A stretch of DNA of 64,000 bases from NCBI RefSeq assembly GCF_036370855.1, contig NC_088099.1:149997517-150061516 (forward strand), written 5' to 3'. Both the position numbers and the translations under genes were made by a program. Position 1 is the first letter of the stretch, and each line of letters begins with the position of its first letter. Shown here in pieces: positions 24,660-36,060 of the stretch. The notes under the pieces were generated by a model, which saw nothing but the letters and a program-made list of their open reading frames with translations, did no database searches and was not told the DNA's origin. Source of the DNA: Dromaius novaehollandiae. Taxonomy: Eukaryota; Chordata; Aves; Casuariiformes; Dromaiidae.

Positions 24660-24850
24660 CCTCCTCGAATGGACGCTGCTGCCCCTTCAGTGAGGGAGTA
24701 CTGAAACTCAACTCGAATGCAGTGAATGACTGAGCACCACCGTCAAGGCTGTTGCGAAATGAAGTAGAAGAGATTCACTTCAGCCGCCCGTGGGAACAGG
24801 TGCCTGCAGCTGACCGGCAGTGATGGCTCAAGTCCCTCTGTCATAACAAG
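24660..24850. promoter_or_regulatory. CpG-bearing pocket upstream of a TATA-like box
   Basis: GC-richer than its surroundings, with several CpG dinucleotides (for example CTCGAATGGACG near 24665 and AGCCGCCCGTG near 24783). It ends about 25 bp before a TATA-like element at 24875. It could be a small promoter or an enhancer. No downstream coding exon is visible, so any transcript would be non-coding or unannotated. Confidence 0.3.
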
Positions 24851-24874
24851 ACGTGTTTGTCACATCATAAGCAG

Positions 24875-24882
24875 TATAAATA
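24875..24882 (+). promoter_or_regulatory. TATA-box-like motif
   Basis: TATAAATA with GC-richer DNA upstream and no other TATA-like match immediately around it. If functional on the + strand, transcription would start near 24905-24915. This is motif and context only; such 8-mers also occur by chance. Confidence 0.25.
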
Positions 24883-24885
24883 GCT

Positions 24886-27800
24886 CCATCTTTTATATTA
24901 TGTGAACTCTAGATTGAATTTGATTGGGATACACAAATACAACAGACTTAACTTGGAGAGTACCATTATATTACTTTTGAGGTGTTTTATATTTGACACA
25001 ATTCAAGAAAGTGTGGAGTGTGTGAGGTATATAAAATAGTATATGGTAGGCTAAAGCAAAAAAAGATTCATTTTTTGGAACAGCCTGCCCAACACATTCA
25101 AGGCTTCAGAGTTATAAATTATGTGGGCCATCCCATGTTCCTTCCAACAGAATGTGCATATGCTCTGGTAAGAAAAGTAAACCACTGCTTTTGGATGTCT
25201 CTAAATCTTGGAGCAAGATCTAAGCAATAGCTGATAATTCTCTGCATACTGATTTCAGAATAAGAGTCTAAATTTCTCATTGAGTTGCTCCATAGAATCA
25301 GTCCCCTTCAGACCCTTCACCTCCCATGTGTTCCTGCTGGTGATTAATTGTCAACTGTATCTCTTTAAATTGAGACTTAATATGTATTTAAAGTACTTCG
25401 ACACTTTCATATCTAATTTGGACTCTCTAGGTGTCCTGTTCAGGTCTTCCAGTAATGCTGCACCCAGGAAGCTTTCCATTTTTATTCTTTCATCTTTTGC
25501 TTCCCTCTCTTCTCAGTATTACCCTTTGGGAATGGAAAAGTTTTCAAGGAGCTAGGAAAGGCAATTATAGCTGCAGTGGTGCAGTGTGCTGCCACCCAGC
25601 CTTCACACAATCTGCAGGCAATACTTCTCTCCTTCTGTTTTAGAAGAAGCCAGTTCTTACTGGAAAGGTATTTTTCAGATTTAGGATGACAGCACACTAC
25701 CAGAAATAAAGCAGAAAAACCGTCTGCAGGTAGGGACTCTCTCTAAATGGGCTAGGATGTCCATAACAGGGATAACTCAGAGGAAGAAGAAGAGAATACA
25801 AACAAGAGTTTTTTGTCTCATACAACGTGGTGTTGTAGAAATGGGGTCTGAAAGCCATTAGAAGTAAGTAGTTTTAGAGCAAGAAGAAAGAGGAAATAGA
25901 TGTATAAGTCAAGGAGGAATTACAGTGTGCATTAAACAAAGTACTTTTTCTCCTTTTTATAGCAACAATTTTAATGTCTTTAACAGATGACTCAAATTCA
26001 ACTTTGCTGTTAGGAAGTGCATGTGAAATTATTTACAGAGTGCCAAGGCCAAAAAAGCAACACGGTGGATGAGCCATTTAGATATATTTATTCATTCGTA
26101 CATACAAAACATAGCTAATTAATCTAATAATGATTTTAAAGCCATAATCATGACAAACTAGACTATGTTATCTATGAAAAATGTCAGTGCATTTCTCTAA
26201 GTGGAAAAGATCTTAATGCTACTACAGATAGAAACCTGTATGGATGATATAGCACAAAAATTAAGGGATAAGTGCTGTGCCTGCCAGGTTCCTAATATTT
26301 CCTGTAGTGTCCTGGAAAGGACCATTGCATAACCACTTGTGCTCCTACACTTACAATGTGGTGTGCCATCACCCAGCTTGAGATACTCATTTCAAAGCCA
26401 CTAGATGGCACTTATCAGCCACTTTATTTGGCTTCTAAGTGCGGAAATGACGTAAGAAAAGACATATAGCTTATAGGAAAGCAAATGCTAATATACGTAT
26501 GAAAATACTTAACAAACAGTTTTTGAAGAAAAGGCTTCCGTGCTTTTAAATTGACACCATTGCCCATTCAGTCAAATGAGGCTAACGAGACACTGAGGTT
26601 GGGAGAGAAGCCAAAAGCTTTATTTCAGGATTTATCTTTCCTTACAAGAGAATTTTACCTTCAATTTCTACACAAATGGAAACCAAAAACGTTCCCAAAA
26701 CACACATAAAATAGCCAGGTCAACAGCTTTCACTGAGCAGCTTTCGTCTGTATTTATCCCTTGCCAATTTTATTGCATTCAGTGTATAACAATGGTTCCA
26801 TATAGAAAATCTGTTCATGTTTGTTTGCTACTGGTGCTCTCACCTGAAAAATCACTTTAAATATGGACTAGCAGAGCAAGTATTTACAACCTGGCATATT
26901 TACCCACTGCAAATAATAATAGTGACATGTTATTACCTATTTGAAAAGAGTTTACTGCAGTGTATTTTCAGAGGAAGAGGAAAAGAAAGGTATATTTTGT
27001 TCTTAGTTATAATTACCAGTGTGTGGAGATGCTGAGTCTATTAAAATCTCCTGGGAAAAAAAGGGGGGGGGTGACTAAATGTTGATTTTTATTATTTTAT
27101 TATTTTTAGGAAGTTAGGAATACCGTGTTTAGATTAATGCAATGGTTGAAAGTGAGGCTCAGTATCTTGCACCAAAATATGTTCTATTTTACTTTTTTTT
27201 AATGTTTGCTAAAAATATATTCCTCGTGAAGTAATTCGAAGTATCGCTGGTTTCTAAACCCTTATTGTTATACTTGCAGACATATTCTTCATTATACGCA
27301 GGTAAATGAGATCATTCCCTAAACACCATTCTGGCAAGTGCTGATTGTTTCCATGTAGCCCATTAGAAATATTCTCTGAACTGCAATATTTTGTGAAGGG
27401 TGAATCCAAGGGGAACTCAGACAGACTTAATGATCGCTCCATTTCTTTCAGGCTTATCCCGCTGCCATAGGATATGCCCACAATAGCATATCGGGCACTA
27501 TATTGGAAAACCAGGTAGTTAACCACGTCTATTTTTCACTTGAGAGAGTGTGATTTCCTGAATGAAAGCTGCAAAAGCATTGAGAAAGGTACCGCTCCAT
27601 CCTTTCCTGCACAGTAAAGCCGTTATCACTGCAGCACTTCTGCTGCGACTCAAGAACCATTAGCTAAATGTGGCCCCTATCCTTCTGCCAAACTGCCTGG
27701 AGGAATAAGTGTGACCTCCTGAACAGGGCTCACTGACGAGATGTTCAGAAATTTTGAGTTCTGTGCCCGATTCTGTCACTTTCCTGCAGGGTGACTTAGG

Positions 27801-28523
27801 ACAGTTAGGACTTAGGACAACTTACTTCTAAAAATTGTGTTCTTTATTAAATTGCTTTAAAAAAAGAAAGAAAAAACCTCCCTCCAAGTTTACCTTAGCC
27901 TAGGAAATGCCATCACAGCTGCTACAGGAATGTGAGTAAGGGTACGTTAATAACAGTGACTTCAGCCAAACACTGACACACCTAGGCTATGTTTTAACTA
28001 GCATTTTGGATATTCAGAACAAATTCTACACTCAGAAATTTACCCAGCAATGAATTATCATGTAGAAATATTGTTGAAATTTTATAAAGCAGACTTCCAG
28101 TTGGAATACAGTAAATAATTTGCACTGAAACGTGAATCCACAAGATCACCCAGTTTCAGGTCACCTTTGACATTTCACTCAGTTCACTGTTTTTTAACAA
28201 TACAGCATTCTTCAATGAAGTCGAGTTGAGTTGAGTGAGTTGATCAGTCTTTTCTCCAGTAGAAAAAGTTGAGTTAGCTATTGTTTTATAAATACAGTGA
28301 AGTATAATCTTACAGAATGAGTATTTTTCAGGCAAACTGCTCTGAACTCGTTCTGGTCCTCAAAGGAGACATGAAACACCTTCGGAAGATGAATTTAGGA
28401 ACAAAAATTCATAATTCTGATAGGCTTTAAAATCACAGAGCAGGGATACTGTTTTTATGGTATATTTTAATCTTCCCATCCCTGCCTGCTGCCAACACTT
28501 CAGGGCTCTGCTGGAAATTATTA
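24886..28523. other. non-genic sequence, no gene recognised
   Basis: Contains a minus-strand 91-codon ORF (27254-27526) of balanced amino-acid composition with weak splice-like flanks, but no recognised family. A small near-repeat of CTTAGGACA occurs near 27789-27820. I recognised no transposon. Confidence 0.5.
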
Positions 28524-28524
28524 T

Positions 28525-28562
28525 TTCTCTCTCTCTATCTCTGTCTCTATCTCTGTCTCTGT
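28525..28562. repeat. (TC)n / (CTCTAT, CTCTGT) simple repeat
   Basis: Pyrimidine-rich tract of CTCTCT, CTCTAT and CTCTGT units. Confidence 0.95.
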
Positions 28563-28599
28563 TCCACCCTCTCCTCCTTAAACTCCGCTATTCTACAGA

Positions 28600-28880
28600 C
28601 ATTAACACATTTTCTTTCTGATTGTCTAACTCGTTAACATAATCTAGTTAAACTTGGAGCAATTTCGCTCAACTGCGCTAAATTGAAGGCTGTCATTTTG
28701 CCCCATGTGCACCTGTTTGCTTCATTTTTTTCTCCCCAAATACGTCAGTTGACTAAATGAAAGATAGCTCCCTTCAAATCATGATTCGCTAAGGGAGTCA
28801 CAGCAAACCGTTGTCTTCTAACGGAGTAGCAGAGCAGCTGATAAAGGTGATAGTGCTATTCTTGGCCTGCCAATCTGTGT
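28600..28880. promoter_or_regulatory. candidate conserved non-coding element
   Basis: Complex non-repetitive text with many transcription-factor-like cores: TACGTCAG (CRE-like) near 28741, TTGACTAA near 28749, AATCATGATTCG near 28776 and GCAGAGCAGCTGATAAAG near 28829. It has no reading frame or repeat character. This is a judgement from texture; cross-species alignment would be needed. Confidence 0.2.
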
Positions 28881-29201
28881 TAACACTATATACTACCTTT
28901 TCCTGAAGGTTTACCTTGTGTTACCACAAGTTAGTTAAAGAGAGTGAAGAACAAACTTTCTTTGAAAGAAGTTGTGTCCATGCATAATTTTAATTAAAAC
29001 TAAAAATATGTGATTCCATGTTGATTAAATGGCAGATCTTCGTCTGTTTCCTTAGGCACGGCCTAATCTAGTATATCAGAAAAAAAGAGTAATTACCTTC
29101 CCCTATAAACAGACTGAGTTCATTTCTCTGTTTTGCCTATCTAGAATCAGATGCCACTATCATCCCCCATAAGCCTAAACCAAATCTTTGTTTTCTCAAA
29201 G

Positions 29202-29402
29202 GTGAGTATCGGTGTGGAGCTCAGGTTTTGCTGGATTTCTACCTATTCTTAGGACGGCTGAGTGTAACACAGGGTATCTGTATTTTCTTTTGCAGATCTA
29301 GCCGCAGTTCTTCCTCCTACAGGGGGAAAGCTTGGAAAAGACTATGGGGCAGCAGGCAGGAGCTCGCAGTACTCCTGGAGTCTTTTGCATTTCATACGAG
29401 AG
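29202..29402 (+). other. candidate short intron plus exon
   Basis: TCAAAG|GTGAGT at 29196-29207 is a strong donor. A polypyrimidine run ending CTTTTGCAG at 29295 is a strong acceptor 94 bp later. The following exon candidate, 29296-29402, ends at GAG|GTACTA, a weaker donor. Joining the upstream and downstream frames leaves only a short open stretch (stop codons near 29171 and 29177), so a protein exon is unlikely and a non-coding transcript more so. A CpG pocket starts immediately downstream. Confidence 0.28.
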
Positions 29403-29413
29403 GTACTAATGTT

Positions 29414-29560
29414 TGTCGGCGCGTATTTCTCCGGCCCCAAGTTTCTCCGTGAGCGCTGGTGCCCAGCCGCGCTGTGGTGCTGCCTTCCCGGCCTGCCTGT
29501 TCCCACTCCAAAGCCGCAGCTTGCCCTCGCTCTCTGAAAAGCACCATGCAAATTTACAGC
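29414..29560. promoter_or_regulatory. CpG pocket with an octamer motif
   Basis: Locally CpG-rich (GTCGGCGCGTATTTCTCCGG at 29415, GTGAGCGCTGG at 29449, CAGCCGCGCTG near 29464) and followed by the POU octamer ATGCAAAT at 29546-29553. It is too short for a full CpG island. It may be regulatory DNA associated with the splice-like signals just upstream. Confidence 0.3.
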
Positions 29561-31224
29561 ATTGCATAATGTGCTGCATTTACCATCATCTCCCCCACCA
29601 TGTTTCAGCTTTTCTCTCTTCTTACTTGAGAAAGCGTCTTGAATTAATTCTTAGTGTCTTTGCATCAGATATGAGTAACTTGTCAGCCCTTAAGGTTGCC
29701 AAACATCTTTCATTGTGCTTATCAGAGCATTTGTAGAGGGGGAGGAGGAAAAAGCGAAGTGAGCAAATGAACAAGTACAGCTCGGCCCAACAAGCAAGTT
29801 ACTTCTGTCACCGTTTGCCAAAGTTCACCGTAGCCAAAACAGGGTGTGGTAACTTTTATGGGAATTTTGTTTGCTCTTCTGTGCTCACTGCACTGCCGCA
29901 TCTGTACCAGAGGTGGGCTCACGCCATGGACTTTGGAGCAAGGACTGAGCCTCCCTCGTGGCACACGCCTTTTGTGTGCTATGAGCTGTGCTTCTGGGTG
30001 GCACATTCAAACATTTGTACACTCAGATGATTAAAACATGCATGTGCAAACAGAGTGTATCTCCTTTTTTTCCATTACTAAAACTAATCACCTGTGAGCT
30101 AGCTAATAGAATTGAACAAGCTGCCTTGGACTGGATGTGGTGACATTTTTTAATGAATTTCCTTTTGTGGAAATATGTTTAATCAGTTGTAATGTCTTGT
30201 GAATTGGAAGGCTAAACATAGAAATTATTCTATTCTGTTTCACTGCACAGTCCTTCCTTCCTCCCTCCCTTCCTCCCTATCGTTCTTTTGATTAATCTCT
30301 ATTTTTAAGCAGCAAAAATCTGGCATTGAGGTAGCTCTTTCTGAATTTTTTATATGTGTAATAAAAAATATCAGTGGGATTTGAGCTCTTGGCATACAGT
30401 AAGTTTTCAATACTGCTCATAGCTATCTGGTATCTGAATACATAAAGATATATCAAATATGATAGACTGCTGTCTGAAGTAGTTTCTGAACTGCCGTATT
30501 CAAGATCGTGTCTGAAGAACATTGAAGAATACACCTGAAGCAGGGCAGACGGTCTGCGTTAGTCTTTGAAGGCTGCTGGCGAACATTAGTGTTCCAACTG
30601 GCAACAGTATTTTTTTACAGGACACAGGGAGTGGGAGTGGGTGACAATTTCATCAAAGACATCAAGCCTTGGGCTGATACTCCACTTCTCTCAGTGAAGT
30701 TATGTTTGTATTGATCAAACTGATTTGAATAAAGTTCTAATGACTTTCATGAAATATTGCAGTGATCCAGGCAGTTAGTTTCATGGGACACTGCTAAGAA
30801 TAATGTAAGTTATATAACTTGCAGAATCTGGGTACTAAAACTAATGTTTACAGCTCTCCACCATTTGGTGAGGGGTCAGCATAGGTATAGCATGGCCAGC
30901 AGGCAAGGAAAAAAGGTACTATTTAATCAGCATGTATTAAACTCCAGAGACCAGCGCATACTGACTTTAAACCAGATAAATCTCGCCATTGCTAGGAGAG
31001 CCTTTGGTATGCCCTCGTTAGGCACCAAAAAAAAAAACAAAAAAGGCCGAGACCATGTGCTGTTCTCTTGCTGTTTAGAAAATGGGCTGAGTATATATTT
31101 GCTGTCCACCACCCAGTAGGTTTGGCCGGGCAATGCTGCTTGCTGTTGCCATGAGGCACATGAGTAAACGTGGGAACGGAGCACAGCCCCAGCTTGCTCT
31201 GCTGCTCCGGGAGCCAGCAAGTAC
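29561..31224. other. non-genic sequence, no gene recognised
   Basis: Short ORFs only. It contains the TTCC/CTCC repeat at 30251-30279 and an A-rich run near 31027-31043. Confidence 0.5.
30251..30279. repeat. (TTCC/CTCC)n short pyrimidine repeat
   Basis: About 29 bases of TCCTTCC and CCTCCC units. Confidence 0.92.
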
Positions 31225-31530
31225 CAGGCCCTTGGAGACATTAATTAAAAAAACAAAGCTGGTGTTGCAAGTGACCTTCAGGCTCTACCTTGGAGAGTGC
31301 TCACAGTTAACAGCATGCATAGGTTGCCTGTTAATGTTTTCTTAAAATGTTGTTGAATAATAGTTACAGCCCCCATTAAGGACAGCTGTGCAAGTCAGTT
31401 GCCATAATTAGCAGGCCAAATACAGGCCTTTTTGAGAGTTATCTTATATGTTTGTTATTTAAATGCTGACTGTTATTGCTAATTACAACTAAACCAGATT
31501 AGGATTCAATTAGAGAGAAAGCCACGTAGT
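31225..31530. promoter_or_regulatory. homeodomain-site-rich stretch, candidate enhancer
   Basis: Non-repetitive, non-coding-looking text dense in TAAT-type cores. Examples are ATTAATTAA (31230), CCATTAAGG with an E-box CAGCTG (31373-31388), CATAATTAG (31403), GCTAATTAC (31479) and CAATTAG (31507). The clustering resembles developmental conserved non-coding elements. Conservation cannot be seen from a single sequence. Confidence 0.25.
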
Positions 31531-34199
31531 TCAGCCAAGTGAAAGAAGGACAAGAAGGTGACCTGTATTTGCAATAATGTAGTTAAACTAGTTATTTTTG
31601 TTTAGCTGAACTTGTTGTTTAGCTCTGGGCTTGCAGCTTGCATTTTATTCTAGACCCTTGTTCTGAGTGACTTTTCACTCTTTATCATGCACTTTCAAAT
31701 CTCCTCCCTTCTCCTGGCTAAGGTTGGTTTGCTCAGCCCTCCCAAAGGCTGGAGTGTTTGCACTTGAGATGGTTTTGTTTAGTAAGCATTGCCAAAGGAA
31801 ACTCTAGTTCATGCCAGGCAAGAAATGGCTAAGTTAATTGATATCTTCATCTGCTACAATTCTATCGTATATTGAATTTGCAGCTGAATTGGACAACAAG
31901 GATGTGGCTGCTGAGAAGATTAGTGTGTTAGATTATTCCAGAAAATACTCTCTTGGCTCAGTATTTTAAAAATACAGTCTATGTGTTGTTTTGCTTAGTG
32001 AAGTTTATTGAGAACAGCTTCTTGGTGAGGATCTGCTGGAAGGCCCTTCTCATGCTGAAGAGTCCCATACCCAGAGTGCAAAATTTGAAGTTGCCTTCTG
32101 GAATGACAAAGAAAAGGCGTAAGTTGTAGCTGGGTGTGCTGATTTCCGTTCTGCTAAGCACTAAAGAATCCATTTGCCCTAATCCAGGCTCCTTCACCTT
32201 TCAGAAGGTGGAAAGAGTGAAAAGCCCTGTCTGAACAGTGACAGCCTTTAGGCACAGCAGCCTCTTCATTCTTAGGGCTGTACTTTTTATAATAAATGTA
32301 TTCAAACAGGACAGGGCCCTTCACATGATAACAACTCAGGACAGCAGATTTTCATCGTTGAGAAATGGCCTGTCTTAAAAAGCCACAGGTCTCTGTTAGC
32401 AAACTCACTTTGATGAGCATTATGACCTTGGCAAGTTTTTCGTGCCCTAAATAACCCAAACAAGGCATCAGAATACCTTATTTGTCACAGTCTGTTTTCA
32501 AATTCAGACATATCCTTCTGTCTGTAATGGTTCAGACTTTTTTTTAACTTGACCCTGCATTTCAAATAAGCTCTAAGGAGATATACTCCCCCTGATATTT
32601 CATTGTACCACTTCCAACTTTTATAGACCTAGTACCTTCAGGGTTAAACAGGTGAATGGAAGGCCATTAAAAGCCTAGTCAGACACCAAAGTGGGATCCA
32701 GAATCTATCTCATTTTGCAGCCTTCTGGCAAATTTAGCATATTCAAAGTCCAGTTGCATTTGAGAAAATCACAGCTTGCAAAAAAATTACAATAGCAAGA
32801 GTCAGGAATGCAACTATAGACTGATCTCAGTGTTGGCCAGAGACTGGGAGCTCTAATGCTGCAGGAGGACCAGAGTGAGCGCGGCACTGGGGTATCCTTC
32901 TGGAGTTCCCCTCCCCTCCAGAAGGTTTCAGAGCTGCAGATGAGCATCAGGAGAAAGGAATGAGGACTGAGCTCTGAAGGAGAGAGGGGGAAAATAGTGG
33001 GACAAAGCCACGTCACCTCATACTGCTTATAATTCATTAACACAGTTATTTGAACAGTAATGGGCTCCTTGCTTAGCACTGCATTTGATGAAAATCAGAT
33101 AGGACGTAAAGCTATCAAAGTCAAGCTTCTTTAAAGATCACAGTTCACTGAGCAACATAAAAGCTTCAGTAAAACAAAGCACATGCAGCACTCTATTCTG
33201 GTGTTCTGTACAAGATAAACTTCAGATAGGCTCTGCAGAAGTAACTGCTTATTATGACAATTATTCACATCTATTCACCAGACAATACTATAGCTAAGGT
33301 AAAAATGTGAAATGTTTAATTTGCAGAGAGGAAACTTAACAAATAAGTTTGTCAGGTCAGCTGATTCAGAGCTGATTCAGAGCCTCATTAAAGCAAAAAA
33401 TGTAATGAATGAAAGCATGTGAGGAAAGTTTGTGTCCAGGTGAAGGTTCAGCTCCCACACACAGATATTGAGGACATACATACTTTTGTCCAGAAAGCAC
33501 ACTGACTTTGAATGACCGTGTACGAGAAGCAAGGCAATGCTTTTGCTTAGGTGCAAATGCAAACTAAAAATAGATGATTTCCAGAACATCTAGAACACAG
33601 CAGATGTTTAAATTCAGATGCACAATCTGGTACATGCAGATTGTAATTAATTGGAAATACTTAAAGGCTCATAGACCTCCTAGAAATGTGTGTTTTATTG
33701 ATGCGCAGCTAAACTGTTAGATAATGTAAAACTCAGTGTAGGTTAATATGTATAATAAACACTTTTGTCTATTTACAACATGTGAGAAGTCACCTGAGCA
33801 ACTAGGAGGTAAGCATTCATCTTCATTAGCTGGTGCTATGGCTCACAGCTGCATGGATTTTATCAAGATCAAACTGAGATAAGACCAGTTCACAATCTGG
33901 GTTTTAAAAGGGCAAGTTGGTGTACAGGTGCTTGGTAGCTCTGAGAATTCAAAGCTTTAGAATTAGGTGAATAATTAGATGAGAATGGTTGAACAGAAGT
34001 GGGCAAGAGGGTGAATTGTGGGTGCAGGTATCAAGGTAGGTGAGCACTAAATAACACCGTCAGGTTTAGGAGGCAGATATGTCAGTCTGAGAACAGCCAG
34101 GAAGATAAATAGGAATTACAGTGCCCTTATGTAGATGAGCTTGGGAGCATCTTGTACTTACAGCTTTAGGAAAACTGCACAGAACTGGCTTGTTCAGAT
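31531..34199. other. non-genic sequence, no gene recognised
   Basis: Includes ORFs of 124 codons (32705-33079, minus strand) and 72 codons (31979-32197, minus strand) without recognisable motifs. It also contains an 11-bp tandem duplication at 33359-33380. Confidence 0.5.
33359..33380. repeat. tandem duplication AGCTGATTCAG x2
   Basis: Two perfect adjacent 11-base copies, a minor local duplication. Confidence 0.95.
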
Positions 34200-34350
34200 A
34201 AAGGGTTTGGTGGTTAGCGCCATGGAGTTAGGCTGTGTAGGTATGGCACGAGGCTCTGCTGCTGATTTTCTGTATGGCCTAGGGAAGGTATATAACCTAT
34301 GGGCATCTCAGTGTCCCTCTTCGAGGATAAAACCTACTTTTTGCATATTT
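34200..34350 (+). mobile_element. MIR/CORE-SINE-like element, sense
   Basis: Matches MIR in order. GTGGTTAGCGCCATGGAGTT corresponds to gtggttaagagcatggactc. GGCTCTGCTGCTGATTTTCT corresponds to the ctctgccacttactagc block, and TATGGCCTAGGGAAGGTATA to tgtgaccttgggcaagtta. CCTATGGGCATCTCAGTGTCC matches the family's ctctgtgcctcagtttcc. Diverged and fossil. Confidence 0.75.
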
Positions 34351-35950
34351 GTGAGCCTAGTAGCAAATGAAAAAAAAGAGTAAACCTACCCTTTTGGCAA
34401 ATAAAAAACTAGAAAAACTCAAGTCTGATGTTCCAGAAGTGAGAAAACTGCATTTACTTTTGTTCATGTTCCATCAATCAGTTTATGTTTGGTTTTGTTT
34501 CTCTTGAAACCAAGGAAGTGTAAATGATGTAAATGCATATAAATAGGATTCACATTTACCTAAGAGATCCATGTTTATTTAAAAGACATTCCAAATTGCA
34601 AAGTCTAATTTACCTTTACTATATACATCTGGAATCCAAGAAGTTTCATAGACCCTGTTGTATAATTAATTTACTTTTATGCTACTCTGTTACAGTTTTA
34701 TGTGGTTTTGAACAAAGGCATTACTTCAAAGTATATGCTAGTGTGGTGATAGGTTTTATCCTTTCTTTCATTACATGCAAAGATCAAAGCATGTGCCTTG
34801 GTATCCAGAAGGAAATAACTGCTACCCAAATAGATGTCAATACCAGATACAAGACAGAGAAATAAAAGATCTCTATTGATCTGCACAGTTCTTTTCAAGC
34901 AGATTTGTTGAATTATTACTTGATTTTGTGTTCAGTTTAAAGTCTCCAGTCATGTTGGCTTCTTTTGATTATGTGCAGTCAGAATGTGCAGTAATGCCCT
35001 TGAAGTTTTGCTGTCATTTTAACATGTTTCACATTCAACAGCAGTTGATTACCTTTTAGTACCTTTTATCAGTTAAAATTCAATAACACTGCTTCACATT
35101 CCACAAGGGATTTTTAAAATACTCCTCTGTTGGAGGAAATAACAAGTATAAAATATGGAAAAATTACCAAAATACCAGCAGACTCTGAACTTTTGGGTAA
35201 TGCTCTTGAAAGTCTCAGGAGAAAAGATTAGATGGAAAGGGCTGAGAGATCAAACTACCTTCTACCCCTTTCTCTAGGCACAGATAAACTCTACAGGTCT
35301 GGGTTCAGCAAAGTGCCACAGGCGGAAGGAGTTGGTGCGAGGGTGATAAGGCAGGCAAGCAAACTGTTAGCTTTGCATGTGCTAAGAGATGTGTGGTCAG
35401 TAAATACAAATATCTAGCTGAAAAAAAAATTATTCTCTGGCTTTTCAGCACAAGCAACACAAAGCTGTATTAGGAGCCTTTGCTGCTCTTCTCCCCCGGT
35501 AAATTTTTGTTTCTGCATTACTTTTTTTTTAAATATACCCGTAAGCCATTTTAAATGAATTTGCTGTCTGACAAAAGCTCAGTCTGTTTCTGTTGCGGTC
35601 GTTGACCAAATTACATTTTTCAGTGAAGGGAAGAACATACTCATAATAGACAAAAATGTTTAAATATCAACAGAGATATTAATAGAGATGAATAATTAAA
35701 TATTAATAGAGCTAAACATAATAGAAATAAAAACTTAAATGCAGCATTTTAAACATAGGTCACCTAGCCAGAGAAAGCCTGCAACTTGCCCTTGTCTCAA
35801 GGAGGAATGCAAGCTCCTGCAATTCTGGGTCTCATCAGTTATTTTAAACCAGAAAACATAGCAGACTAGAAAATGAAAAATAGATTTTATTTGAAGCCAA
35901 TATATACTCAAGCTGCATTATTCTCCAGTAAAATGAAAGCATAGTTTATA
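34351..35950. other. non-genic AT-rich sequence
   Basis: Contains a 110-codon ORF (34533-34865, +) of no recognisable family and an AT-rich stretch of degenerate TTAATAGAG units at 35660-35720. Nothing else was recognised. Confidence 0.5.
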
Positions 35951-35981
35951 TCGCGTACAAATCTGTACAGTTTGTACGCGA
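35951..35981. repeat. perfect CpG-containing inverted repeat
   Basis: Arms TCGCGTACAAA (35951-35961) and TTTGTACGCGA (35971-35981) are perfect 11-base complements. The 9-base centre contains the palindrome CTGTACAG (35963-35970), and GTAC occurs in both arms and in the centre. Each arm keeps two CpGs in an otherwise AT-rich neighbourhood where CpG is rare. It could be a binding site for a dimeric factor, a small RNA hairpin or a chance palindrome. It is not part of any repeat I recognise. Confidence 0.93.
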
Positions 35982-36060
35982 GCTGTCATTTGGAAAAGCA
36001 TGCCTGCTGTATTGTGCTATATTTAAAGCAGACCTCCAGTTGAGGTACAGTGCACTGATT

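Noticed and set aside
27254-27526. Minus-strand 91-codon ORF as a possible coding exon
   Set aside because: No recognised domain, begins at GTG, and flanking splice-like sites are weak (no pyrimidine tract upstream).
28087-28104. Similarity of AAAGCAGACTTCCAGTTG to 36026-36043 (one mismatch)
   Set aside because: A single 18-mer with one mismatch is expected by chance in a 64-kb self-comparison, and the flanks do not align.
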